8,696 nucleotides of DNA from Lachnospiraceae bacterium (GCA_028695945.1 JAQVIB010000079.1:1-8696); one strand, 5' to 3'. Counted from the first letter of the stretch, positions 1-6,700 are shown. Notes: generated by a model from the letters alone, not told the origin. Numbers and translations are program-made.

Positions 1-77
1 TGCTTTACAAGCCTAAAACATTTATAATAACCTAAGTAAGTAACCTCAAAAAGTATTTTACCTCAGTTTGATTAAAT

Positions 78-113
78 TCCGCTTAACTAGTCAAAGTTAA
101 GCGGAGCTTTTTT
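78..113 (+). terminator. Rho-independent terminator of a gene lying left of the window
   Basis: An 11-bp perfect stem (78-88 with 95-105, core CCGCTTAAC/GTTAAGCGG) closes a 6-base loop and is followed by GC and then six T residues on the plus strand. On the minus strand no T run follows, so it reads rightward. The gene it serves is outside the window. Bases 1-60 contain only short stop-ended tails in the plus frames, none recognisable. It also separates that unit from the minus-strand genes converging on it. Confidence 0.8.
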
Positions 114-153
114 CCACGTATTTTTCTTGATATAGTTAAAGCAAATTTACACT

Positions 154-494
154 CTATAATTTCCCCCGTATTTTAATTAGCTGTTCTTTTAAATCAGGAA
201 AATTTTCATTAATGGTATCCCAAACAATATTTAGCTTTATTCCCTCATAACCATGGACTATTCTATTCCTCATACCGTTGAGTTGTTTCCATGGAATGTT
301 ATTATAATCTTCCTTAAATTCATCACTAATGCTTTGCTTAGATAGTTCACCTATTTGAGGATATTAAATACACACGCTTCAAGCAGCATTGTATTGGCTT
401 CAAATGCCTCATAGTCACAATTTTTGCAATATGCAAGTACGCTATCAATTCTTTCAATAACTTTATTTAAAACAATTTTATCCTTATCTCTCAT
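154..494 (-). pseudogene. hepT: HepT-type HEPN toxin (DUF86), broken by a one-base frameshift
   Basis: Reading leftward from ATG 494-492, the frame gives MRDKDKIVLNKVIERI... and stops after 47 codons at 353-351. Moving the frame by one base near 357-362 continues with QIGELSKQSISDEF... to TAG at 156-154. The restored protein would be 113 residues, the normal length of HepT/DUF86 proteins, with one missing base as the simplest explanation. The second half contains the HEPN RNase signature RX4HXY as RNRIVHGY (restored R76, H81, Y83) and the family's GMRN and WDTI stretches. In the MntA-HepT system HepT is an RNase toxin whose Tyr next to the motif is AMPylated by MntA. The start overlaps the end of the nucleotidyltransferase gene by 11 bases, the usual coupled layout. 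As written the product lacks the active site. A sequencing error cannot be excluded. Confidence 0.85.
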
Positions 495-786
495 AAATAA
501 CAATCCCATTTCTATTTATTTCTTCCTCTACTTTAGAATCAGGTATTACTTGCGTTATATCAATCAAGTCAACATTATCATCCAAAGCTTCTGAAACATC
601 TTCCAACAAACCAAAAAATGCTATTCCTTTTAAACCACTATCAACAAGTATGTCAACGTCACTATTTTCCGTTGCCATTCCACTGCTGTACGACCCAAAC
701 AAAACCGCCTTGCGTACTCCATTGGTATAAAAAATTGGTTCTAAAGTTTTAATTATTTCATCAGTCGTATAAATTGCTTTACCCAT
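484..786 (-). CDS. mntA: MntA-type minimal nucleotidyltransferase antitoxin
   Basis: A 100-residue protein with the polymerase-beta-type nucleotidyltransferase signature GSX10DXD: G31-S32, ten residues, then D43-V-D45, with a candidate third acidic residue in NVDLID (D73). Family knowledge: such small enzymes neutralise a HEPN partner by adding AMP to a tyrosine near its RNase motif, in the cytoplasm. The enzyme looks intact in length and motif. ATG 786-784 is preceded by GGGGTGA at 797-791. It ends inside the hepT reading frame (11-base overlap), so the two were one transcript. An HI0074-type HEPN gene lies 177 bases upstream on the same strand and could be a second partner. A promoter at 882-910 and a palindrome at 822-839 lie in the gap. 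Confidence 0.9.
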   Translation of the reverse strand: MGKAIYTTDEIIKTLEPIFYTNGVRKAVLFGSYSSGMATENSDVDILVDSGLKGIAFFGLLEDVSEALDDNVDLIDITQVIPDSKVEEEINRNGIVIYER

Positions 787-821
787 AACATCACCCCAAA
801 TAAAATATACTTGTTGTTATT

Positions 822-839
822 AAATCATAAGTATGATTT
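822..839. promoter_or_regulatory. Perfect 18-base palindrome in the mntA leader, candidate operator
   Basis: AAATCATA at 822-829 and TATGATTT at 832-839 are perfect inverted copies around a 2-base centre. The palindrome lies between the predicted mntA promoter (882-910) and its start codon (786), where a dimeric repressor could block transcription or a hairpin could form in the leader. Toxin-antitoxin operons are often autoregulated, but binding by any protein here is inference. Confidence 0.4.
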
Positions 840-881
840 TTCAATTTATTTAAACAGCTAAATATAAATGTCTTTATAATG

Positions 882-910
882 AGTATACCCTGATTTTATC
901 CTAAATTCAA
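882..910 (-). promoter_or_regulatory. Predicted sigma-A promoter for mntA-hepT
   Basis: On the minus strand TTGAAT (910-905) and TATACT (887-882) are separated by exactly 17 bases and match TTGACA/TATAAT at 4 and 5 of 6 positions. Transcription would start near 875 and give a leader of about 90 bases before the mntA ATG. This suggests mntA-hepT can be expressed apart from the HI0074-type gene upstream. Confidence 0.6.
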
Positions 911-963
911 CCTATGTCCAAAAATCCGACTATTATTTGTAGCATCTAAATTAGTTTCTAATC

Positions 964-1353
964 CTAGCAATGGTCTTTAAAATATTTCGATAGTGCCATA
1001 AGTTGAACAATAAAGCGAGAGCATATATTTTCCGCAATTTTGCCTGCAGTATTATCGTCGTATATAAGTGACGTTGCATTACGAGCATCAACCATCTCAA
1101 GCCATATATTTTCATCTGATATTATGTAGCTTTCGTAGGCTGTTTTTAAAACCTGCTTTGGAAATTGTAATTCCTTTTCCATACCTTGATCAACTAAATA
1201 TTCTTTTATTGCCTTCCACGAAAGTTCAAACGTAAATTCAAATCTCTGAATAACGCCATCTCGAATAACTGTATTATTTGGATTTGCATTATATACTGCA
1301 ATTGCTTCATTGAGGCGAATAATCGCTTTCAAAAAGTTATCTATCTTTTTCAT
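964..1353 (-). CDS. HI0074-family nucleotidyltransferase-binding HEPN protein
   Basis: A 129-residue, probably all-helical protein. The stretch RFEFTFELSWKAIKEYL (37-53) and WLEMVDARNATSLIYDDNTA (84-103) are typical of the HI0074 'nucleotidyltransferase substrate-binding' family, whose members pair with a small GSX10DXD enzyme. That partner class sits downstream as mntA. In the family the second stretch usually reads RNxTSHxY, a version of the HEPN RX4HXY motif. Here it is R91-N-A-T-S-L96-I-Y98, so the histidine is replaced by leucine while the tyrosine remains. The RNase activity of a standard HEPN would therefore be lost, although many of this family are thought to be non-toxic binding partners anyway. 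The start is supported by GGAAAGGA at 1365-1358. Stop TAG is at 966-964. Confidence 0.88.
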   Translation of the reverse strand: MKKIDNFLKAIIRLNEAIAVYNANPNNTVIRDGVIQRFEFTFELSWKAIKEYLVDQGMEKELQFPKQVLKTAYESYIISDENIWLEMVDARNATSLIYDDNTAGKIAENICSRFIVQLMALSKYFKDHC

Positions 1354-1391
1354 ATAATCCTTTCCATTCAGACAACCAATTTCATAATCAA

Positions 1392-1409
1392 TATTCCCAT
1401 ATTGGAATA
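1392..1409. promoter_or_regulatory. Dyad in the leader of the HI0074-type gene
   Basis: TATTCC (1392-1397) and GGAATA (1404-1409) are perfect inverted arms around a 6-base centre. The dyad lies between the predicted promoter at 1419-1447 and the start codon at 1353, a plausible repressor site. The arms are only six bases, so chance is a real alternative in DNA this AT-rich. Confidence 0.25.
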
Positions 1410-1418
1410 CTTAAATTA

Positions 1419-1447
1419 AGCATAACCATTAACCACAAAAAAATCAA
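1419..1447 (-). promoter_or_regulatory. Predicted promoter for the HI0074-type gene
   Basis: On the minus strand TTGATT (1447-1442) and TATGCT (1424-1419) are 17 bases apart, with 4 of 6 matches in each box. It lies about 65 bases upstream of the start codon. It is a moderate match in an AT-rich region and no alternative was clearly better. Confidence 0.35.
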
Positions 1448-1492
1448 TAGCTATGGTAGAAAATAGCATAATACATATTACCTACTGATACT

Positions 1493-1549
1493 AAAGTTCC
1501 CCACTTATCAGACCTAAAACATCTAATAAGTGGGGAACTTTATTTTTTT
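1493..1549 (+). terminator. Strong 16-bp hairpin with T run beyond the integrase 3' end
   Basis: Bases 1493-1508 pair perfectly with 1526-1541 (core GTTCCCCACTTAT / ATAAGTGGGGAAC) around a 17-base loop. A run of seven T residues follows at 1543-1549 on the plus strand. The minus strand has only a short T stretch after the stem, so the terminator signature faces rightward although every gene nearby reads leftward. It may act as an insulator at the element edge, as a weak bidirectional terminator for int, or as a structural part of the element end. Confidence 0.6.
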
Positions 1550-1607
1550 AGTACCAATTCAACTTTAGTTCTTAATTTTTCTTAATTGCACATATTATAG
1601 GCAATTA

Positions 1608-3023
1608 TTACTCTTCTACTTGAAAAGCAGATACAAACATTACCCATCCGCTATTGGGAACCTTTAAATCTTCTATTTTAGACGGCTCTGGTATATATAA
1701 ATCATTGCTCTTTTCCTTTAATAAGTCTTTAATTTTTTCCACTCCAGTCTCTAAATCATGTACATTAATTGTCATTTCTTCAAGGTCTGGGGAAGTTAGG
1801 CTATACCCATCCTCATTTTTCTCCACAATAATGGGATACATCAGTTTTTCTGACCTTTTACACATTCCCAATGAATATAAATCGTCCATTACTTTAATTT
1901 CTTCTTTTTTATGGCTGCTTAAAACATGGGTATAGGTGTCCAAGGTAAATGCCACGGAATAATGACCCATAATTACAGATAATGTTTTGGAATCCATACC
2001 TCTTTCCGTTGCCCTTGTGGCAAAAGTATGCCTTAGTGCATGAAATGTAAACCTCTTTAATCCTGCTTTTTCAAGCATTTTATGATAATAATCACGAAAG
2101 GTTTTAGGCTCAATATAACTTCCCAATTCATTGGTAACAACAAATCCGCTGTCCGTATATGCCACTGATGCCAATTCCTTATCCTTTTGCTGAACACCTT
2201 TCCATTTCTTAAGGTCATCCAGTGCACCAGCGGAAATTGGTATAACACGTACTGAATTTTTACTTTTTGGGGTATCCAAAACAATTTCTGTTTTTTTCTC
2301 ACCGGAATATGTATTAAGTCGGTTTAGTGTTCTTTTTACTGAAATGCAGGAGTTGATAAAATCTATATCCTGCCATTGCAATCCCACCAGCTCTCCTATT
2401 CTAAGCCCAGTTACAAAAACCAGCCTTATAAACAGCCCATAACGGTGGCGATAGCTCTCTTGTACAAGCTTTTTCTGCTCCTCCAGTGTGAATATTTCAA
2501 TTTCCTTATATTCACCTCTGGGGATATGTGCTCCGTCGCAGGGATTGTTTAAAATCAATCCCTCCTTTTGAGCCTGGGACAACGCCTTATGTAAGCAGTT
2601 ATTCATATTTTTAATGGTTTTGGGCGACAATTTTTCCACTTCGTATTTATAGTTATACAGCCCTTGAATTACTTTGATTGTAAGTTCCTTTAGTTTTATA
2701 TCAGAAATTCCATTAAAGTGGTTTTTAATATAGCCCCTATAACTAATAAATGTGGATTGCTTTAAAGAATTTTTCATATACATCTCCAACCATTCATCCA
2801 GCCATTGCCCCAGTGTAACAGTTCCAGTGTCGTTGGTTTGCAGAAACCTTGTTTTATAGATTTCCTTTTGCAATATTGCTTTTGCACCTTCTTTATTTGC
2901 TGCATAAAAAGAAGCCCTTTTGGGCTTTCCGGTTTTGTAATCTATGCCAGTTGTAATACGAACCTCATATCGTCCGTCACTTCTTTTTCTTATACTACCC
3001 TCATTTGTACCTCTTCTACTCAT
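1608..3023 (-). CDS. int: Tn916-type tyrosine integrase with a C-terminal HicB-like extension
   Basis: A 471-residue site-specific recombinase. N-terminal residues 1-60 (EGSIRKRSDGRYEVRI) resemble the three-stranded arm-site DNA-binding domain of Tn916 integrase, and a SAM-like core-binding domain follows (about 65-170). The catalytic domain keeps the expected residues: R208 in TGLRIGEL, K253 in TPKSK, H328xxR331 in HALRHTF, H354 in MGHY, and nucleophile Y364 in LDTYTHV. The catalytic fold should end near residue 385, but about 75 more residues follow. Residues 395-450 (YPIIVEKNEDGYSLTSPDL, then YIPEPS) read like the HicB antitoxin fold. An in-frame start 15 codons further upstream exists, but ATG 3023-3021 has AGGGGGA just before it and is preferred. 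It lies 11 bases after xis and its ribosome site overlaps the xis stop, suggesting coupled translation. Confidence 0.93.
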   Translation of the reverse strand: MSRRGTNEGSIRKRSDGRYEVRITTGIDYKTGKPKRASFYAANKEGAKAILQKEIYKTRFLQTNDTGTVTLGQWLDEWLEMYMKNSLKQSTFISYRGYIKNHFNGISDIKLKELTIKVIQGLYNYKYEVEKLSPKTIKNMNNCLHKALSQAQKEGLILNNPCDGAHIPRGEYKEIEIFTLEEQKKLVQESYRHRYGLFIRLVFVTGLRIGELVGLQWQDIDFINSCISVKRTLNRLNTYSGEKKTEIVLDTPKSKNSVRVIPISAGALDDLKKWKGVQQKDKELASVAYTDSGFVVTNELGSYIEPKTFRDYYHKMLEKAGLKRFTFHALRHTFATRATERGMDSKTLSVIMGHYSVAFTLDTYTHVLSSHKKEEIKVMDDLYSLGMCKRSEKLMYPIIVEKNEDGYSLTSPDLEEMTINVHDLETGVEKIKDLLKEKSNDLYIPEPSKIEDLKVPNSGWVMFVSAFQVEE

Positions 3024-3034
3024 TGTAATTCCCC

Positions 3035-3241
3035 CTAATTTATAGTTTGAGAGGCATTTCCAATCCACTCTATAAACTTGTCGCGGGCAACCATTTTTCT
3101 ACTGCCTATTCTTATTGTAGGGAAATCCTGTCTGTTAAATAATGCGTAGGCATTTGTTCTGGATATTCCCAAAACACTGCTTACTGCCTGTGCGTTTAAT
3201 ACAAGCGGCAACTCTTCATAATTTTTGTACATATTTTCCAT
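3035..3241 (-). CDS. xis: Excisionase-type helix-turn-helix DNA-binding protein
   Basis: A 68-residue protein with a MerR/excisionase-type winged helix: LNAQAVSSVLGISRTNAYALF followed by FPTIRIGSRKMVARDKFIEWI, the common wing with a conserved R-I-G-S-R-K. Such proteins bend DNA at att sites and tip the integrase toward excision, and they may also repress their own operon. ATG 3241-3239 is chosen because AAGGAG (3256-3251) is 9 bases upstream. The in-frame ATG at 3250 abuts that site with no spacer and is unlikely. The gene directly precedes int, the standard order in Firmicute elements. Leftward transcription could come from the rep gene or from the 90-base gap, where TGTA and TACA half-sites form a small dyad near 3303-3319. 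Confidence 0.85.
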   Translation of the reverse strand: MENMYKNYEELPLVLNAQAVSSVLGISRTNAYALFNRQDFPTIRIGSRKMVARDKFIEWIGNASQTIN

Positions 3242-3331
3242 AAATATCATCTCCTTAATTTTTTTAATTGTTTGTATACCTCGTAATATTTTTTTATCTA
3301 TATGTATAATATCTGTACAAAAATTATGATT

Positions 3332-4369
3332 TTACTGTTGCTCATTAATTAAAGACAGCAAACTGGGCAGTTCATTGAACCTACTTCTTTCACCTAGTGT
3401 AATGGGATTAATGTCATTCAAATAAAGAATTTGCAAAACTTTTTTAATTTGGCTTTCCTTTGCAATTTTTTCATTCACCAGAATTTTCTGAGCTAATCTC
3501 AGATTATGATGGATGGATGTTTGACTTATTATAGATACTGCAATTTTCTTATATTGGTCCTTAATATTTAATGCTTCAATCTTTTTAATAGCATTTTTAT
3601 ACCTGTAGAACGTTCCATCAGTTAAAAACTTTTTGGCATATTTCTTTAAAACATTTTCACTGTTTTCAATCATTTCGCATATGCAACCAATTTCACTAAT
3701 ATTGTTTTCCTTGCACATTCCCCTAATTTGCCCTCGTAAGATATAGTGGCATAGCTTCACTTCCATTCTAAGTGTACCAAACTTATAACTTGCTTCTTCC
3801 TCCGAATAACCAATGTCCAGCAATTGCCTATATTTGTTATAAAGCGTGAACTCAGTGCTTTTTGATACTGCATCGAAGGAATTTTCAAAAATAATATTTT
3901 TTGAGCCTGGTTTATATTTATTTCTATAGTTTTTGTCTAGACCTTTTCTTTTCGCCAATGCTATATACGCCATAACTTCTTCATCACTATCCATTTGTAT
4001 ATCTACCGTAAAGTCAACACGGCCAACTTTAAATTGACTAAGGCATAAATTCAAATTTTCTTCTTCAAGAGCTATGTCCGTTGCTAAAAAGACCGAACTT
4101 AAATTTTGAAACTTAGGGTTGAAAAGTATGTTACCATCACCTCCATTTACAGCATTCAAATTAATAATTACCCTCATTTCTATTGGCGCATCTCTTCTAA
4201 ACTGAAGAACCATTCGAATACCAGGGTGTTTCAAATAGCAGTGGTATTCATTCCCTCTTTTGGTATAATTCTTGAATTCACCTCTAATCATCTTCACAAT
4301 CTCCTGACTCTCATTCCAAGTGATATTTCTTGTAAGCTCTACTGTGTGTAACGAAAAATTTTTTTCCAT
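3332..4369 (-). CDS. Probable rolling-circle-type replication initiator
   Basis: A 345-residue protein. Seen: VGRVDFTVDI (115-124), FTLYNKYRQL (174-183) and LRMEVKL (200-206), in that order. This pattern of an R-x-D-x-x-x-D strand, a T-x-Y-N-K strand and an R-x-E-v strand is characteristic of Rep proteins of small Firmicute mobile elements related to the Rep_trans/phage initiator group. Tyr-rich FYRYKNAIKKI (254-264) follows and may hold the nicking tyrosine, but this cannot be decided here. A role as initiator for the excised circle is inferred from these motifs and from the position upstream of xis-int. GAGGAGG lies 8 to 14 bases before ATG 4369-4367, a very strong ribosome site. An uncharacterised element protein with the same fold is the alternative. 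Confidence 0.6.
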   Translation of the reverse strand: MEKNFSLHTVELTRNITWNESQEIVKMIRGEFKNYTKRGNEYHCYLKHPGIRMVLQFRRDAPIEMRVIINLNAVNGGDGNILFNPKFQNLSSVFLATDIALEEENLNLCLSQFKVGRVDFTVDIQMDSDEEVMAYIALAKRKGLDKNYRNKYKPGSKNIIFENSFDAVSKSTEFTLYNKYRQLLDIGYSEEEASYKFGTLRMEVKLCHYILRGQIRGMCKENNISEIGCICEMIENSENVLKKYAKKFLTDGTFYRYKNAIKKIEALNIKDQYKKIAVSIISQTSIHHNLRLAQKILVNEKIAKESQIKKVLQILYLNDINPITLGERSRFNELPSLLSLINEQQ

Positions 4370-4768
4370 TTTAAATTCCTCCTCATAAACTACTTTTTAT
4401 ATAATAAGAAACTATAATTAATTTACATTTGTGTTCCTTACACATAAAAAAATAATTGATGGGGTGCGGACATCATTAGATGTAATTATGCCATAGAATG
4501 GTAATAAAAAAGCCGTAATAAAAATAGTTTTTCTACTAACACCGCTATCTATATATTAAACTATAAAATTTCATTGCTTCATGGTTTTTAAAATCCCTTA
4601 TCCTTAATTAGCTATCTAAAGATAATAAAAAATTATTAGTGCCGTAACTATATATTAATAAAGACAGATATACCATAATTGACGAAAATCCAGTAATATA
4701 GGTATTTTCATATATGTTATCTTTTCATCTTTTTATCATTTATATTTGAATATTGGCAAAACTTTGAT

Positions 4769-4800
4769 ACAATGATTTTATCTGACAATGATTTTATCTG
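4769..4800 (+). repeat. Perfect 16-base tandem direct repeat, two copies
   Basis: ACAATGATTTTATCTG occurs at 4769-4784 and again directly at 4785-4800 without a mismatch. The period of 16 is not a simple AT microsatellite. It lies just upstream of the predicted -10 of the 601-codon gene and overlaps its -35, so it could be a pair of protein-binding sites (operator or iteron-like). Confidence 0.85.
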
Positions 4801-4809
4801 GTTTGTAAA
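4782..4809 (+). promoter_or_regulatory. Weak predicted promoter for the 601-codon gene
   Basis: CTGACA (4782-4787, 5 of 6 matches to TTGACA) and TGTAAA (4804-4809, 4 of 6) are 16 bases apart. It lies immediately left of the inverted-repeat arm at 4815. The alternative TTGATA at 4764 has no good -10 at the right distance. The poor -10 suggests low or regulated expression. Confidence 0.3.
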
Positions 4810-4814
4810 ATTAG

Positions 4815-4831
4815 CTATTATTCCCACATAG
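4815..4831 (+). repeat. Left arm of a perfect 17-base inverted repeat
   Basis: CTATTATTCCCACATAG here is the exact reverse complement of 6797-6813. Similarity stops at once on both sides, so this is a discrete site and not an extended duplication. It lies between the candidate promoter and the ribosome site of the 601-codon gene. See the matching arm for the link to the ABC gene end. Confidence 0.9.
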
Positions 4832-4864
4832 CCTACAAGCTTAAAATTGAAAAAGGAGATTAAT

Positions 4865-6670
4865 ATGGTGGCTCAAAGAGGAAAATACTACAATGAATTT
4901 AACGAATATTGCCAATTTAATGGATTAAAGTATGACGTATATTATGATGATGAAGATGACGAGGTTTCTGTATTAAATGGACATAAAAAAGTATCTTCCT
5001 GTTTTATAGAAATCACTGCAATATATTCATTAAAAAATAATTATATAGTTTCATTCCAATTTGATATTGATGCCAATTTTGATGCAGAGTTGTTTCAAAT
5101 AGGTAATATTTTTGTTTCCAAAGATACTTTTAGATTTAATTTTACTGAATACAACCTTGTTACTTCCTTTATTAAAAATATAAGCAAAGATTCAATAAAT
5201 GATATTCATACTTTGAAAACGATTACAAAACACTATATTACGTTTATTATTGAAAATAAGCTATCTAAATTTAGTCGTCGATGTAAAATTGGGTGGGATG
5301 TTGACATTACCAATAGTGTTATTTTCAGTGGCGTCACCCACCAATGCCAAGGCTCATTAAACCCTCTAAATTCAACTCTTTTTGAAATAAAAGGTTATGA
5401 ATTTAATAAAATAGTTCAGGATTATGACCTTTATAAGGTTGCTGATTCAGACTATTGCAATGGTACCTCTTCAAAAAATGAAAAAAGAGACCTAATGAAT
5501 CAGTCTCTTGAAATAATAATGCCTGTGCTACAAAAAAATCCAGATTTATGTATTCTATTATCTTATGACATATTGGCGTTAACATATCGTTTTTTTAATA
5601 CAAATTTATTTGAGGAGAGATTACCTATTTGTATATGCGGAATAAACAATAAAATTTCACCTAAAGTTGTTGCAAATATTTTCTGCAACATGCATTCTTT
5701 TGATGCAAAGCGTGCAAATACAATAAACAAAAAGACGTCTATAGATTATAACAGTGTATTCAATAACCTAAGTGACTACTATCTATATTCTGATATCACT
5801 TTTCTAATTGAAGATAAATTAGGCTTTAATAAGCGAATAAATAATGCCTTTGTAAAAATTATACGTGACACAATTGAAGACAACATAAATTATTTCCCCG
5901 TATTTGTTACAAATAAAGATGTTCAAATAACCCAATTTATTACCGTTGATATTTCTAACATTAAAGACTTCCCAAATTCAACAAAGATAGCTGAAATAAC
6001 TGACTTAAAAATTGCAATTAATAGGCTGTTATTAGAATTCATACTATTTATCTATAATCTTAAAAATGATATTTATTGGAGAGAAGAATTGAACGAAACA
6101 GAAAAATTAATTGGACGAACGGCAAGTGAAATTCTAATTGCATTTTCGGAGCTTGACAATTTGGATAGGAATATAGAAAACCAATACTTATTATACCTAA
6201 ATGCAATGGCATATTTTTTCGTATTTTTAAGTTTAAATGAGCTTGACGGTTTTTCAAAAAAGCTTGAAAAACTGTGTTTTGAAGTATTTAAAGCAAGAGC
6301 TACAGATTCAGTAAATATACCAATTTCTAAAGATATGGTACTAGAAAGTTTCAAAGCCTATGTAGTTTCTATATTTATAGATAAAACAATAGCGCCAGAT
6401 TACTTTTACTTTGAAGGTATTGAAAAAAGAGGTGAAAGAGAGCCTTGTTACTACTTAGAATTTAATAAATTCTACTCACATTTTTTAAAGGAAAACCCTA
6501 TAATTTCAAGGTCTGAAAAGGATTTCCTACATATTTTAAAGGACTACGGGATAATAAAAACAAAGGGTGATGTTTCCTATGGCGTGGAACGAAAATTTGC
6601 AGGAATTGAAGAAAATATATATGTTTTGGCAGTTATTAGTGAAAAAATACATACTTTAACGCCTAATTAG
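4865..6670 (+). CDS. Large unrecognised element protein, possible degenerate primase-helicase-like ATPase
   Basis: A 601-residue acidic, Asn/Ile/Lys-rich protein that I do not recognise by name. No signal peptide or clear membrane segment is seen. Its landmarks follow the order of DUF927/primase-helicase ATPases: a K-I-G-W motif (141-144); ICICGINNKISPKVVANIF (255-273), where a P-loop would be but without the G-K-T; DITFLIEDK (310-318), like a Walker B with E-D; PVFVTNKDVQITQFITVDI (345-363), matching the strand and arginine-finger segment but with Q where R is expected; and a C-terminal winged-helix-like end (DFLHILKDYGIIKT). The fold is inferred and catalysis looks lost. The start is ATG 4865, with AAGGAG at 4853-4858; an upstream in-frame TTG at 4847 lies before that site and is rejected. 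The gene stands alone, divergent from rep, ended by the terminator at 6701, and bracketed by a 17-base inverted repeat. Confidence 0.75.
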   Translation: MVAQRGKYYNEFNEYCQFNGLKYDVYYDDEDDEVSVLNGHKKVSSCFIEITAIYSLKNNYIVSFQFDIDANFDAELFQIGNIFVSKDTFRFNFTEYNLVTSFIKNISKDSINDIHTLKTITKHYITFIIENKLSKFSRRCKIGWDVDITNSVIFSGVTHQCQGSLNPLNSTLFEIKGYEFNKIVQDYDLYKVADSDYCNGTSSKNEKRDLMNQSLEIIMPVLQKNPDLCILLSYDILALTYRFFNTNLFEERLPICICGINNKISPKVVANIFCNMHSFDAKRANTINKKTSIDYNSVFNNLSDYYLYSDITFLIEDKLGFNKRINNAFVKIIRDTIEDNINYFPVFVTNKDVQITQFITVDISNIKDFPNSTKIAEITDLKIAINRLLLEFILFIYNLKNDIYWREELNETEKLIGRTASEILIAFSELDNLDRNIENQYLLYLNAMAYFFVFLSLNELDGFSKKLEKLCFEVFKARATDSVNIPISKDMVLESFKAYVVSIFIDKTIAPDYFYFEGIEKRGEREPCYYLEFNKFYSHFLKENPIISRSEKDFLHILKDYGIIKTKGDVSYGVERKFAGIEENIYVLAVISEKIHTLTPN

Positions 6671-6700
6671 TTTACTGTTTTTTATACTTATAATAAAAAC

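Larger units (their letters stand above)
4370..4864. other. AT-rich divergent intergenic region, candidate replication origin
   Basis: About 495 bases between the divergent rep and 601-codon genes with no credible gene. It is extremely AT-rich with one GC-rich island at 4457-4475 (TGATG, loop GGGTGCGGA, CATCA), a 5-bp hairpin that could expose a nick site. CTATATATTAA occurs at 4549-4559 and 4648-4658, and GCCGTAA at 4512-4518 and 4641-4647. A 16-base tandem repeat (4769-4800) and one arm of the 17-base inverted repeat (4815-4831) lie at its right end. Promoters for both flanking genes must be here. That it is the origin is inference from its place next to rep. Confidence 0.35.

Noticed and set aside
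1451..1466. CTATGGTAGAAAATAG as a direct-repeat partner (attL) of 6797-6813
   Set aside because: Only about 12 of 17 positions match and a gap is needed. In DNA this AT-rich that is within chance.
1654..1935. Plus-strand open frame of 93 codons
   Set aside because: It lies antisense within the integrase, has no ribosome site and no recognisable motif.
4501..4530. GTAATAAAAA repeated near 4501 and 4515 as a CRISPR-like or iteron array
   Set aside because: Only two A-rich copies without regular spacing.
6060..6354. Minus-strand open frames of 65 and 93 codons
   Set aside because: They are antisense to the 601-codon gene, overlap each other and resemble no family.
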